Shown here one piece after another: positions 26,554 through 38,000 of a stretch of DNA of 64,000 nucleotides. The stretch covers positions 5,270,001 to 5,334,000 of the forward strand of contig CBDDKZ010000005.1 of the NCBI GenBank assembly GCA_965230415.1, in the 5' to 3' direction. This DNA comes from CBDDKZ01 sp965230415. Lineage in GTDB: Bacteria > Bacteroidota > Bacteroidia > Cytophagales > JAAEPT01. A program made the position numbers and the translations under genes. The first letter of the stretch is position 1. The number at the start of each line of letters is the position of its first letter. The notes below the pieces were generated by a model. The model saw only the letters and a program-made list of their open reading frames with translations. It was not told where the DNA came from and ran no database searches.

Positions 26554-28932
26554 ATGATCTATCAAAAACTCTTATTAGTGATCTGCTTGTCAGGACTAAT
26601 TTCAAAAGGCTTTTGTCAAGTAAACCCAACAATAATCACAGGAAATATTAGTGGAGAAATTCTCGATGCCGACGCTGAATTCCCAATTCCCTTAGGCAAT
26701 ATTACCCTCATCAAAGATAGTAACGAAGTCCTTAGTGCGTATAGCGACGAGCAAGGGCACTTCGTACTGGAAAACGTTGAGGTCGGCAGGTACGACATTA
26801 AGGTTACGGTTATCGGTTACGAAACCAAAACGTTGGGAGGTGTCCTGGTTACAAGTGGTAAAACACTTCAGCTTAATTTAAAAATTAAACAGGCGAATTA
26901 TAAACTTGAAAAGGTGGTGGTTCGCACAGGTAAAAGCAAGCAGGAAGCTAAGAATAGTATGGCCACGGTGAGTGCACGCCAGCTAAGCATGGAAGAGGCT
27001 AACCGCTTTGCCGGTGGATTCGATGACCCGGCCAGGCTTGTATCTTCTTACGCCGGAGTCGCGGCCGGTGGCATCGGATCTAACGGTATCGTGGTTCGGG
27101 GAAATGCTCCTAAAGGCATATTGTGGCGCATGGAAGGAGTACCCATTCCCAACCCCAATCATTTCGCAGAAGTAGCTGGATTTGGCGCGGGGGGCATAAC
27201 GGCTTTAAGCAGTCGAATGCTTGACAACTCGGACTTCTTCACCAGTGCATTCCCCGCAGAATATGGTAATGCACTATCCGGAGTATTCGATTTATCTGTC
27301 AGAAAAGGCAATAGAAACAAACATGAACACAGTCTTCAAGCCAGTCTGTTAGGTGTGGACATGGCTTCCGAAGGTCCGTTAAAAAAGGGTAGTAAAGCAA
27401 CCTATTTGGCAAATTACAGGTACTCTACTTTAGGTTTATTAGATCAATTCCTTCCCGGTAATTTCTTCGGGATCACTTATCAGGATCTCGCCTTTAAATT
27501 ACATATCCCGAGTGAAAAAGCGGGCACATTCTCTATTTGGGGACTAGGTCTCATTGACGGATCGAATGGGGAACCGGACACGGACACCCTCAGCGAAGAA
27601 TCCAAATGGAAATACAATTATCAGCTCGAAACCTCAAAAAGCAGGCAATCAACAGGAATTGTTGGGTTTAGCAACCAATATTGGCTGAAAGAAAAGGGCT
27701 ATATAAAAACGACACTTACAGGTTCAGGAAGCAATATATATGCGAGAAGTGCCCTACTCGATTCCAATTTTTTAGAAAGTCACCCTAATAATCAAATCGA
27801 TTATACCAATATTGACCTCCAAATCAGCTCCCTGATCAACTATAAATTCAATGCGTGGCACACCAACAGATCCGGGGTAATTATCACTATCAGTCAATTC
27901 GACTTCACGCTTAAAGAAGCTCCTTCAGTTGGTCGGGATCTCATTACTTTTGCCAAAAACAATGGTGAGAGTGTTTTATTACAGGCGTACACTCAGTCCT
28001 CTCTTAATTTATCAGAACGTTTGCTCTTAAATGGAGGAATTCACTTTATGTACCTTGGATTAAACAACAATTATTCAATAGAACCGAGACTTGGGCTGAA
28101 TTATAAGCTTTCTAAAAAAACGAATTTTAGCGCGGGTTATGGCTTACATAGTCAGCTTGAAAAGTTAAGCTTCTACTTAGCCAACGTACCAAACGGTGAT
28201 AACAACACCAGATTAAGCAATAAGAACCTTGAACTTGGCAAAGCACATCACTTTGTACTGGGCTTCGACCATATGATTACTTCAAATTCTCATTTACGCA
28301 TCGAGCCTTATTTCCAATATTTATATGATATTCCTGTTATAGACAATCATTACTTTTCAATGCTCAACCTAAGTGATGATTTTTTCATCAATGACGCACT
28401 TGTAAACAAAGGTACAGGAACAAATATAGGCACAGATATCACTTTAGAACGTTTTCTGAACAATGGTTGGTATTACCTAAGCACCCTGTCAATATTTGAT
28501 TCGAAGTACACTGGTGGGGACGGAATAGAAAGGAATTCTCGTTTTAATCGTAATTATCTGGCGAACTTACTGCTCGGAAAAGAATGGACTGTCAGAAAGA
28601 AAAACCTATTTAGTGCAAGTATTAAATATACTTATATGGCCGGTGACTATAAAATTGACGTAGACGAGGAAGCTTCGCTCGCCGCTAAAGATATTATTCT
28701 AAACAGCGAGCACCCGTATGAATCAAAGAACCCCGATTCACACATTATGAGCATTACATTTACCTATCGTGTCAACAAGAAAAAGCACTCCAACCATTGG
28801 TCATTACAAATTCTGAATGCATTAGGTGCCAAAGAACATGAAGGATTTGTCTACAACTTCAGAGATCACGAAATAGAAAAACTAACAGACACTATAGTAG
28901 TGCCAAATTTAAGTTATAAGTTGGAATTCTAG
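26554..28932 (+). CDS. TonB-dependent receptor with carboxypeptidase-regulatory-like domain (second copy)
   Basis: 792 residues. Outer-membrane TonB-coupled transporter. Signal peptide (1-21, GFCQV), CarboxypepD_reg-like domain (about 28-115, VEVGRYDIKVTVIGYETK), plug (about 125-245, VVRGNAPKGILWRMEGVPIPN, cut here to its core, then SAFPAEYGNALSG) and barrel ending NLSYKLEF with the terminal Phe. Paralogue of 13785..16217, in opposite orientation and 10 kb away. No SusD, TonB or ABC genes adjoin, so the ligand is unknown. Confidence 0.9.
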   Translation: MIYQKLLLVICLSGLISKGFCQVNPTIITGNISGEILDADAEFPIPLGNITLIKDSNEVLSAYSDEQGHFVLENVEVGRYDIKVTVIGYETKTLGGVLVTSGKTLQLNLKIKQANYKLEKVVVRTGKSKQEAKNSMATVSARQLSMEEANRFAGGFDDPARLVSSYAGVAAGGIGSNGIVVRGNAPKGILWRMEGVPIPNPNHFAEVAGFGAGGITALSSRMLDNSDFFTSAFPAEYGNALSGVFDLSVRKGNRNKHEHSLQASLLGVDMASEGPLKKGSKATYLANYRYSTLGLLDQFLPGNFFGITYQDLAFKLHIPSEKAGTFSIWGLGLIDGSNGEPDTDTLSEESKWKYNYQLETSKSRQSTGIVGFSNQYWLKEKGYIKTTLTGSGSNIYARSALLDSNFLESHPNNQIDYTNIDLQISSLINYKFNAWHTNRSGVIITISQFDFTLKEAPSVGRDLITFAKNNGESVLLQAYTQSSLNLSERLLLNGGIHFMYLGLNNNYSIEPRLGLNYKLSKKTNFSAGYGLHSQLEKLSFYLANVPNGDNNTRLSNKNLELGKAHHFVLGFDHMITSNSHLRIEPYFQYLYDIPVIDNHYFSMLNLSDDFFINDALVNKGTGTNIGTDITLERFLNNGWYYLSTLSIFDSKYTGGDGIERNSRFNRNYLANLLLGKEWTVRKKNLFSASIKYTYMAGDYKIDVDEEASLAAKDIILNSEHPYESKNPDSHIMSITFTYRVNKKKHSNHWSLQILNALGAKEHEGFVYNFRDHEIEKLTDTIVVPNLSYKLEF

Positions 28933-28980
28933 CCCACACATCCAATAGCAGGTAAAAAATAGTTCTGATAGCGCCCTATA

Positions 28981-29011
28981 AAAAGGCCGGAAATTTAAAT
29001 GCCGGCCTTTT
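28981..29011. terminator. Bidirectional terminator between convergent genes
   Basis: Perfect 10-bp palindrome AAAAGGCCGG / CCGGCCTTTT with an 11-base AT loop, giving a GC-rich stem followed by T residues on both strands. It serves the TonB receptor (plus) and the lipoprotein gene (minus). Confidence 0.9.
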
Positions 29012-29031
29012 AAATACTTTTATAGTTATTG

Positions 29032-29676
29032 TTAGGCCATACCCAATAACATCATAATCAGGTAAACCAATAATACGATAACTAAAATCCAAATTAATAA
29101 AGATATTAATCCACCGAGGCCGCTACCCAGTACTATAATAACTGCCAAAACGATTAATGCGATGATAAGTATCTGTCTTAAACTGGAATCATCACTATAG
29201 CTATCTTCAATCCCATCCATATGCTCCAATCCTTTACCCGTACGTTTGATCATTTGTTTCTCCACCATTTTCATCGCCGGATTCATTTTTAGCTTTCCAA
29301 GGTTTCCTGGAGATTTCTTCGACAAAAGTTTAGATGATCTTTTGGACAATTTCTCCATTTTCTTTGTTGCCTTTGAAGACATGACAGACTGATCCAAATC
29401 ATTTGCTTCCAAAATACCTTGACTTGCTTCCTGCTTATTCTGTTCTTCTTTTTCATTTATTGGTTCGACAAATGTCATTTCTTCCTCTACCTCCGCTTCT
29501 ATATCGAATGCATCATGATCATTTCCTTCATAATCTTTAGGAATAAAAACATGGTATTCGCCATTATACCCATCTTTAGATTTTTTTTGGGTAGTAGTAC
29601 CATTCTGTGAAACCGAACACGACGTTATCATTGAAACAATTGCGAATAAACCAAGTAATTTGTGAATTTGTCTCAT
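29032..29676 (-). CDS. Lipoprotein with C-terminal membrane segment
   Basis: 214 residues from the ATG at 29676 (an earlier in-frame start adds 8 residues before the signal). Lipobox SMITSC at about residues 15-20. The middle is acidic then strongly basic (KKMEKLSKRSSKLLSKKS), and the last 50 residues are very hydrophobic with a Gly-rich turn (VLGSGLGGLISLLIW), enough for one or two membrane helices. Having both a lipid anchor and membrane helices is unusual. Function not recognised. Confidence 0.65.
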   Translation of the reverse strand: MRQIHKLLGLFAIVSMITSCSVSQNGTTTQKKSKDGYNGEYHVFIPKDYEGNDHDAFDIEAEVEEEMTFVEPINEKEEQNKQEASQGILEANDLDQSVMSSKATKKMEKLSKRSSKLLSKKSPGNLGKLKMNPAMKMVEKQMIKRTGKGLEHMDGIEDSYSDDSSLRQILIIALIVLAVIIVLGSGLGGLISLLIWILVIVLLVYLIMMLLGMA

Positions 29677-29930
29677 ATTGAAGATTTTACAGTTAAACAA
29701 TTTGTTTTGACCTTTTTTCTTTATTTTTTTTCAGTTAATTTATCTATCTGGATAAAATTATACAGGCTTCATAAACAACCAATCTAGCAATTTTAAAGCC
29801 GGAATGAAAGAAAAAAAATGCTTCATTTTTTACTTTAATATAATTTTAAGCGATCATTTTTAGTTAAAAAACGATAAGCTTGTTAACGAAGTACTATCGG
29901 CCCTCAATAGCTTTTAAGGAATATTTTTAT

Positions 29931-29938
29931 TATTTTCG
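29931..29938 (+). promoter_or_regulatory. -7-like element TATTTTCG
   Basis: One mismatch from TAnnTTTG, 25 bases before the ATG at 29964. Supports that ATG over the upstream in-frame TTG (29880). Confidence 0.4.
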
Positions 29939-29963
29939 AATACCTTACAAACTACCCAAATCG

Positions 29964-30566
29964 ATGAGATTGCATTTACTATTACTTTTATTATTTAGTA
30001 TTATACTCACTACAACTATTCGAGCTCAGGATTTCGGTGTCCGTGTAGGAGCAAACATATCGAATTTTGTCGGAGAGCATGTTTCGAACTCCAATTTCAA
30101 AATAGGCCCACATGCAGGCATTTACTTACAAGCAGATATAGGAGGTGATTTTTATTTCCAACCGGAGGTACTGTTTAGTGTAAAGGGAAGCAGGTATTCT
30201 GAAACATTTGATAATGGTAAGTTTGTATGGAAAACGCATCTATACAGTATTGATATTCCGCTATTAGCTGAATACGAAATTGGCTTTGATCATTTCGTTC
30301 AATTAGGTCTGCAACCTTCTATTCAACTTTTCTCAAAATTCGTAACGGTGCATGAAGGAGAAAGAACTGTAGACAATCCTGTACAGGAATTTAAAGATCT
30401 GGACTTTGGCATCGTAGCAGGCTATGAATATACAACAGATTTTGATTTAAACATTGGTCTTAGGTTTGTATATGGACTGCCCAAAGCAGTAAAGAATGTT
30501 CCCTTCAACGAAGACAATGTTCATGTTTTTAATATGATGATCACATTTGGCTATACTTTTGACTAA
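29964..30566 (+). CDS. PorT-like outer-membrane beta-barrel protein
   Basis: 200 residues from the ATG at 29964. Signal peptide (1-22, TIRAQDF) followed by an eight-strand-type barrel: FGVRVGANISNFVGE, HAGIYLQADIGGDFYFQPEVLFSVKGS (cut here to YFQPEVLFSVKG), SIDIPLLAEYEI, and a C-terminal TFGYTFD. These strand motifs match the outer-membrane beta-barrel (PorT/OMP_b-brl_2) family; the name does not imply a role in T9SS. Single-gene unit. Confidence 0.75.
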   Translation: MRLHLLLLLLFSIILTTTIRAQDFGVRVGANISNFVGEHVSNSNFKIGPHAGIYLQADIGGDFYFQPEVLFSVKGSRYSETFDNGKFVWKTHLYSIDIPLLAEYEIGFDHFVQLGLQPSIQLFSKFVTVHEGERTVDNPVQEFKDLDFGIVAGYEYTTDFDLNIGLRFVYGLPKAVKNVPFNEDNVHVFNMMITFGYTFD

Positions 30567-30725
30567 TTCGGGGAGTAATATTTCAAACTTTATCAGTTTT
30601 TTTTACTTGAAACAATTTAAATCATTATTTTGTTATTTGATATGAGATGAAGGCACTTACCATGCTAAATCTTCATCCCGACTGGCACTAACCATGCCAG
30701 AATAGATTTATAACCAATTTCAAAC

Positions 30726-31145
30726 ATGAAACTAGCTATCATGTCAAGCAAGCCAACTTCTAAATTCAAAGGATCGGTGTCTTTTGAACAAAAAGAAAAC
30801 CATTTATTTTTTGAAATAAAGGGAGTGTTTTCATTCAAAAACTGTCATAAAGCCCTACTTTTAATCAAAAATAAGTGTGACGAATACGCCGAAAAAAAGG
30901 CCCTTATTCACTTAATAATGAGCAATACAATGGATACCGAACTCGCATTTGATCTTTATCGAATTTTGAATGAATTGGGTATAGATAAAAACTATAAAAT
31001 TGCTTGTTTTGACACAGACGAAATTACTTCAAGAGGCAATGGATTTGCAGAAACGGCTTTAGATTTACGGGGCCATCGAAATATTCGATTTTTTAAAAGT
31101 AAACGACTTGCCTCAAACTGGCTTATTAGCAAGCGTTCTGAATAA
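30726..31145 (+). CDS. STAS/SpoIIAA-like small cytosolic protein
   Basis: 139 residues, no signal peptide. The pattern of strand (HLFFEIKGVFSF), helix (CHKALLLIKNKCDEY), strand (ALIHLIMSN) and helix ending in a strand (YKIACFDTDE) fits a STAS- or SpoIIAA-like alpha/beta fold, but this is inference from secondary structure. Its last 20 bases overlap the convergent acpH-like gene. Confidence 0.5.
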   Translation: MKLAIMSSKPTSKFKGSVSFEQKENHLFFEIKGVFSFKNCHKALLLIKNKCDEYAEKKALIHLIMSNTMDTELAFDLYRILNELGIDKNYKIACFDTDEITSRGNGFAETALDLRGHRNIRFFKSKRLASNWLISKRSE

Positions 31146-31719
31146 CACTTAAATGGGTGCTTGTAGCAGCTTTCAGCTGAGGAAAAAATTCCATGAAGTG
31201 CTCATTAAAGTCTTCATAATGTTTCACTAAATTTTCGGCAGATTTTTCCATTTTGGAATCGAAGCGGGTCCGGGTTGACATTCTTTTGAGAACATCATCG
31301 ATTCCTTCAATAGTACCATACGCACTTAACCAGTCATATTTTTCCATGAGTACCAGAAATTCTTGTGCATTTTGAGGCATATACATTTTATTATTTTTCA
31401 ATTCCCGATATTTACTTTTGGTAAAACTTTGAAAAGGAGCATTCGAAAAACTACCCCAATTCTTTACCAAAAAATGATCATAAAACACATCTAAAATCAC
31501 AGAAGCATAATGCCTGTATTCGCTCAATAACTTTTTGCTCTTCAAAAAAGCAGCATGCTTATCTGTATAATTATCAATAAATCGATGCAGCAGAATACCT
31601 GTTTTTATTTTATTATTATATTCCTCCATCTTCTTTCCTTTGATAAAATCAGCTATAAAATTCCCTATAAGTAGTTCTTCATCATCGAACGACAAATAAA
31701 TGTGAGCCAGAAAGTTCAT
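31126..31719 (-). CDS. ACP phosphodiesterase family protein (AcpH/DUF479)
   Basis: 197 residues from the ATG at 31719; the upstream in-frame start is a TTG that adds two residues not seen in the family. Starts MNFLAHIYLS, contains LIGNFIADFIKG and GILLHRFIDNYTD, then ILDVFYDHFL: the His/Asp metal-site motifs of the HD-like AcpH family that removes the phosphopantetheine from acyl carrier protein. Length matches E. coli AcpH. Convergent and overlapping by 20 bases with the STAS-like gene. Confidence 0.8.
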   Translation of the reverse strand: MNFLAHIYLSFDDEELLIGNFIADFIKGKKMEEYNNKIKTGILLHRFIDNYTDKHAAFLKSKKLLSEYRHYASVILDVFYDHFLVKNWGSFSNAPFQSFTKSKYRELKNNKMYMPQNAQEFLVLMEKYDWLSAYGTIEGIDDVLKRMSTRTRFDSKMEKSAENLVKHYEDFNEHFMEFFPQLKAATSTHLSVIQNAC

Positions 31720-32035
31720 ATGCAAATTATTCCATTGAAGTATTGTATCAATTTACTGTAATTATGTTTAATAACATAAACTGTTGTTACAGGCGATCAG
31801 TTTCATTCATCTAAATTTTCAAGCTTTTTTCACTGTTTTTTCGTATAATTAGTATAGATTTAGCCATTGTAATAGAGAAAATTACTAAAAAGCTATATTT
31901 TAATTACCTCGGTGAGCAGCTTACGATTTCCATTTATGATCAGCTGATGTGATAACTAATTTTGTTAATTCAACAACCAATTGACGTCATTTGGGGTAAA
32001 GTAATAGTGGTCAAATTATACTAATCGCACGGAGT
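31720..32035 (+). other. Upstream region of the giant adhesin gene
   Basis: 316 bp, AT-rich. A TAATTTTG element at 31957-31964 matches TAnnTTTG and has TTA 20 bases upstream (31934). It would give a leader of about 65 bases that includes GACGTC (31983-31988). The GGAG at 32031 is only one base from the ATG and cannot act as a normal SD. Confidence 0.4.
31957..31964 (+). promoter_or_regulatory. -7 element TAATTTTG for the giant adhesin
   Basis: Perfect TAnnTTTG; 71 bases upstream of the ATG at 32036. Upstream box TTA at spacing 20 is one base from the TTG consensus. Confidence 0.4.
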
Positions 32036-35000
32036 ATGAAAAAATATTACATTTTAATACTACTAGTCTGTCTTATTCAACAAAATGTAAATGCCCAAAT
32101 TGGAAGGGATTTTTGGTTTGCTGCACCAGATGTTTCTGACTCTCACGATGGGACCCGGTTAAATCAATATTTTCGCTTTGCTGCCTTTGGTAACGATGCA
32201 AATGTACGTATTTATCAGCCAAACAACCCCACAACCGGTTTAGATTCCAGTTTTACCGTAACTGCCAATTCATTGTTTTCTATCCAAACGCTGGCTTTTC
32301 AAAACGAAATCGAATCAGGTCCATGGGATCAGGTTTTAAACACGGGTATTAAAATAGAGGCCGATACGGACATCACGGTATATTATGAGGTCGCTACACC
32401 AAACAACCCGGATATTTTTGCCCTAAAAGCCAATAACGCATTAGGCAACGAGTTTTATATACCTTTTCAAAATATCTGGAACAATCAGCCTATAACTGAC
32501 CAGGGTTATGCTCAATTCAACATCATTGCAACAGAAGATAACACAACCATTTGGATTTTCCCCAGTCAGGACTTATTTAACCATTCGGCGGGCATACCTT
32601 ATTCCATTACCCTAAATAGTGGCGAAGTATATACAGGACGATCCTTAAGCACTTCAGGCGCACTAAAACCTTCAGGAACTGTGATCTCATCAGACAAACC
32701 CATAGCGGTCACTTATTCTGATGACTCTGTCAGGCCACAGCCGACAGGTTCATTCGGTTGTTTTGATATCTACGGAGATCAGCTCGTACCTACAAACGTT
32801 ATCGGACAAGAGTATATATTAAATAGTAATGGTAACAATTTTGGCCCGGAAGAACTTGCGGTAATAGTTGCTACTGAAAACTTCACAACCATAGATCGTA
32901 ATGGTGCTTTTGAAACAGTGCTTTTCGCAGGACAGACCTATATTGATACCATAAGCGATGCAGAAAGTTCTGTATATTATGCTGCAGACAAGCCCATATA
33001 TGTCATACAGATTACCGGTTTCGGATGTGAAATGGGCTCTGCCATATTACCACCGCTCAACTGCGCCGGCTCAGATCAGGTGAGTTTTGCAAGAAGTCCC
33101 GATCCGTGCGGGGGCTGTAACCTCGATTTCTTTCTGAGTATACTCGTAAGAACCGGAGCCGAAGGAGATTTTGAACTGGATGGAGACCCTACCCTCATAC
33201 AAGCAGCTGATTTCACAGTAGTACCGGGAACCGGAGGAGAATGGATGGCCATGTTCCAGAGTTATAGTGAAGCCGAAATCGCTGAAGGTGCTGCTCATCA
33301 GGTCACTAACAGCAGTGATGTTTTTTCTTTAGGAGTCGTGAATGGTAATGTGACAGGAGGAACCCGATTCGGTTATTTTTCACTCTTTCAATCTGACATA
33401 TTTATTACAGCTGGTAACGACATAACTACTTGTTCGGGAAACGATGTTACTTTGTCAGGTACGGTATCTGGCGCAGTAAACACAGGGCTTTGGACCACGG
33501 TGAACGGAACAGGTACTTTTGACGATGACACCGATCTTGGCACCACTTATCGCCCAAGTGTTTCTGACTATGCATTGGGGTCGATAACTATGGTTTTGGA
33601 ATCTACGGGCAAGTGCTTTGCTGAATACGACACCATGACTATTAATTTCACTCCTGCGCCAACAATTGATGTTGGAAATGCCCAAACTTTATGTGAAAAT
33701 AACGCTGATGTAACGCTCGCTGCTACCATTACTGTTGCGGCCGGGATTCAGTGGACGGCCGGTTCAGGTAGTTTTAGCCCTAATAACACTTCTTTAAATG
33801 CGACATACACTCCTACTTCATCAGAAATCAACAGTGGTTCGATGCAAATTTATGCTACTACTACCGGAATGGGGGATTGTGCAGCCGTATCCGATACATT
33901 TGATATTACGTTTGTAGACGCACCAATTGTTGATGCGGGTGGCCCTTATAGTAGCTGTGCTAACGACGCTGATATCAACTTAAGTGGTTCCATTGTCACT
34001 TACCAGGGTTTTGGCCAGGGAATATGGAGCAATACAACAGGTGCATACACCCCTGGGGCAACTGCCTTGGGTGCTATATACTCACCTTCTGCGGCTGAAA
34101 TAAGTGCAGGAATTGTAACAATAAGGCTTGAGTCTACTAATAACGGTATATGTAACGCTGAATTTGACACTGCAAATATTACCATAGCAGAAGCCCCGGT
34201 AGTTTCTGCCGGAAGTGACCAAAGTCTATGTGCCAACAACCCTGAAGTAAGCCTGAATGGTAGTTTTTCAAACGCTACTGGCGTAATCTGGTCCGGAGGT
34301 GCGGGTACGTTTAACCCAGACAACACGACACCCAATGCTACTTATACTCCAACCGCTGGCGAAATAACCAATGGCACAGTGGTTTTAACATTAACTACTA
34401 CCGGAAACGGGCTTTGTATGGAAGAAACCAGTGATGTCACCATTACCTTCACCCCTGCTCCTACCGCTGAGGCAGGTCCCAATCAAACAGTATGTGCCAA
34501 CAATTCCGCCGTATCTCTAAACGGATCTGTCACCGTAGCACTGAACGGTTCCTGGTCAGGTGGAAATGGAAGCTATTCTCCGGGAAATAACTTTCTGAGC
34601 ACAACTTACTCTCCAAGTGCTACTGAAATAACCAATGGCACTGTAAGATTATACCTTACTTCAACAGATAATGGAAATTGCCTCGAAGTAGTAGATAGCA
34701 TAGATATCACTATTGAATCTGCCCCCGTGGTAAATATTGGAGGTCCTTACACTAGCTGCGCTAATAATCCCGACGTTGCATTGTCAGCCACCGTTATCAC
34801 CAGTAGTGGTTTCGGTACAGGAGACTGGACTACGGGAGCTGGAACGTATACTCCGGGCAGGTCTGCACTCAATGCGGTGTATACACCTACTGTTACAGAA
34901 GTAAATAATGGAGTGGTTACCTTAACTTTAGTATCTACTAATAACGGAACCTGTAATGCTGTTTCCGATATAACTACATTGACAATTATCGATGCCCCAA

Positions 35001-38000
35001 CAGCCAGTGCCGGCAGCGATCAAATATTATGTTCTAATAACCCGGATGCCCAGTTAAACGGCAATGCCAGCAATTATGACAGTATCGTATGGACCGGTGG
35101 TCTAGGTTCATTCTCTCCCGACCCCCATACACTCAATGCTGTATACACACCTACTCAAAGTGAACTATTACTTGGTTCAGTTAATCTTACATTAACGGTT
35201 ATCGGACAAAGTGCCAGTTGTTCCAATGCTACCGATGACATGCGCATCAGCTTTACTGCGGCACCGACAGTAGATGCCGGCCCCAATCAGACCGTATGTG
35301 AAAACAACGAAGAAGTAACTTTAAATGGCAGTTTCACCATTGCCGGAGGTGTAGAATGGACTAACTGGAACGGGACATGGGTGACCGGCGATGAATTCAC
35401 TGTAAACTCTACTTACAGACCTTCTGCCGGCGAAATTAGCAGTGGACAAGTCATTTTATACCTAAATACCATTAACAACGGTAATTGTGTGGCTGTTTCG
35501 GATAGTATTATCGTTACAATTGACCCCGCACCTACGGTTAATGCTGGCCTGGACGACACCTCTTGTGTAAACAATGCTACAATAACATTAGCAGCTACAT
35601 TTAGCGGTGCGGGAGGTATCTCATGGACAGGAAACGGGACATTCATACCTAACATTTTTGATCCGAATGCCACTTATACACCTACCACTGCTGAAATCGC
35701 AGCGGGCATAGCAAGTATAGACATTACAACTACCGCCAATGGTAATTGCAATGCTGTTAACGACAACCTTATTCTAACAATTGAGCCGGCACCAAGTATT
35801 AATGCAGGCAACGATCAAACATTATGCGCAAATAACGCCAGTGCAAGCCTGACTGCTACGCAGACCGGAGCAAGCGGAGTGAGCTGGTCAGGAGGGCTAG
35901 GGCTTTTTGGCACTCCAAATTTAGCAAGCACTACTTACGAACCTGCTCAAAATGAAATCAACAGTGGTTTTGTAGATTTAATTGCAACAACAACAGGAAA
36001 TGGTAACTGTAGTGCTGTGAGTGACACCATTCGATTAAACTTCACCGCTGCTCCTACTGTAGATGCCGGATTACCTTTAACAGTTTGTGGCAACAACGCA
36101 GACGCCACACTATCTGCCACCTCCACTATTGCAGCGGGAATACAGTGGTCTGGTAATGGTGTATTTTCTCCAAACGTAACTTCACCGAATATAATCTACA
36201 CCCCAAGTAGCGCAGAAATCACAAACGGAACGGCAACAGTTTATATCCAAACTACCGGTAATGGTAATTGCACCGTTGTTACCGATAGTGTGATTATCAC
36301 TATCACAAGCGCACCAACAGTGGAAGCAGGAACAAACCTTGCTTCCTGTGAAAACAATCCCTCGGTAACGCTTTCAGGGTCTTTTACTGGTGCCGGCGGT
36401 ATTCAATGGTCTAATGGTAGCGGAACTTTCATCCCTAGTATTTTTGACCCCAATGCAGAATATGTTCCCAGCAGTGGAGAAATCAGTACAGGAGTTGTTA
36501 ACCTCATTCTTACGACAACAGGAAACGGACTATGTAACGCCGTAAGTGACATTGTTCAAGTAAATATTAACCCTGCTCCTACGGCTAATGCAGGAAATGA
36601 TCAGGTGCTATGTGGCAACAATGCAGACGTAAGCTTAAATGGGGCTATAACACTGGCAAGCGGGGCCATATGGAGTGGAGGTCTGGGCACTTTCACCCCC
36701 AACAACACCTCATTAATCACTACTTATACCCCTACTGCTCAAGAGATCACCAACGGATCGGTAACTTTGACGCTTACCACTACCGGTAACGACAATTGCC
36801 TCCCTGTTAGCGATGATGTCATTATTACATTCACCGATGCACCACTCGTAAATGCAGGACTGGACCAGTCTGTATGTACCAACAACCCAAACGTTACCCT
36901 TGAAGGAGGTGTTACGGTAGCTACAGGAGCCGAATGGTTAGGTGGCACGGGAAGCTTTACACCAAACAACACCACGTTAAATGCCATTTATACTCCTACG
37001 GCAGCGGAGATATCTACAGGTAGCCTTACACTTACGCTACGTTCGACAGGTAATGGTCAATGTACCGCTGTAGAGGACAGCATGATTATTATCTTCACCC
37101 CGGAGCCTTTTGTAGAGGCGGGGCCTGATCAGACTGTTTGTGTCGACGAACTGGATGTTGCACTTAGCGGCTTTATTTCGGGCGCTACTTCTACAGGACA
37201 GTGGTCATCTTCAGGCAACGGTTTGTTTATACCTACTATCAACGACCTCAATGCTACTTACCGGGTAAGCAGTAATGACTCTTTGCTGGGCAGCGTAACT
37301 ATGACGCTTACTTCTACCAACAATGGTAATTGCCTTGCCGAACAGGATTTTATGACGATTACGATAACTACTGCAGGTGTGGCTTCTGCAGGTGTGGATC
37401 AGACCGTATGTGCCAATGACGCCACCATTCAACTTAATGGAGGTGTGACAGGAGGAGCACTTTCCGGTACTTGGATTAGCTCTGGCGATGGTGTTTTTGT
37501 ACCAAACAATTCGACGTTAAATGCGACATACATTCCTGGAAGTCAAGACATAGCCAATGGAGGAGCTAACTTTACGCTAACGGCAAACAGCTGTAACCTG
37601 GCTCAGGACAACATGGTATTAGTAATCACCCCTGCACCTGTCGTGGATGCCGGAACCGATCAACTGGTCTGCGTGGATGATCTGACAATTGCGCTTGATG
37701 GTCAGGTGAGTGGAGCTACTACCACCGGTTTGTGGTCTATCATTAACGGATCGGGGAATTTCTCGCCGAATACAAGTACCCTGGATGCAGATTATATTGC
37801 AAGTTCAACAGACTCCATCAATGGTTCGATTACATTGTTACTCGAAGCTACCAGCATAGGAAACTGTTTACCTGTATCAGACACATTAATAATAAACATA
37901 TTACCAGGAGGTGTTGTGAGTGCCGGCAATGACCAAACCGTATGTGCCAACGACGCAGCTGTACAATTGAGCGGCACTATTGGTGGAGGAGCTTTGAGTG

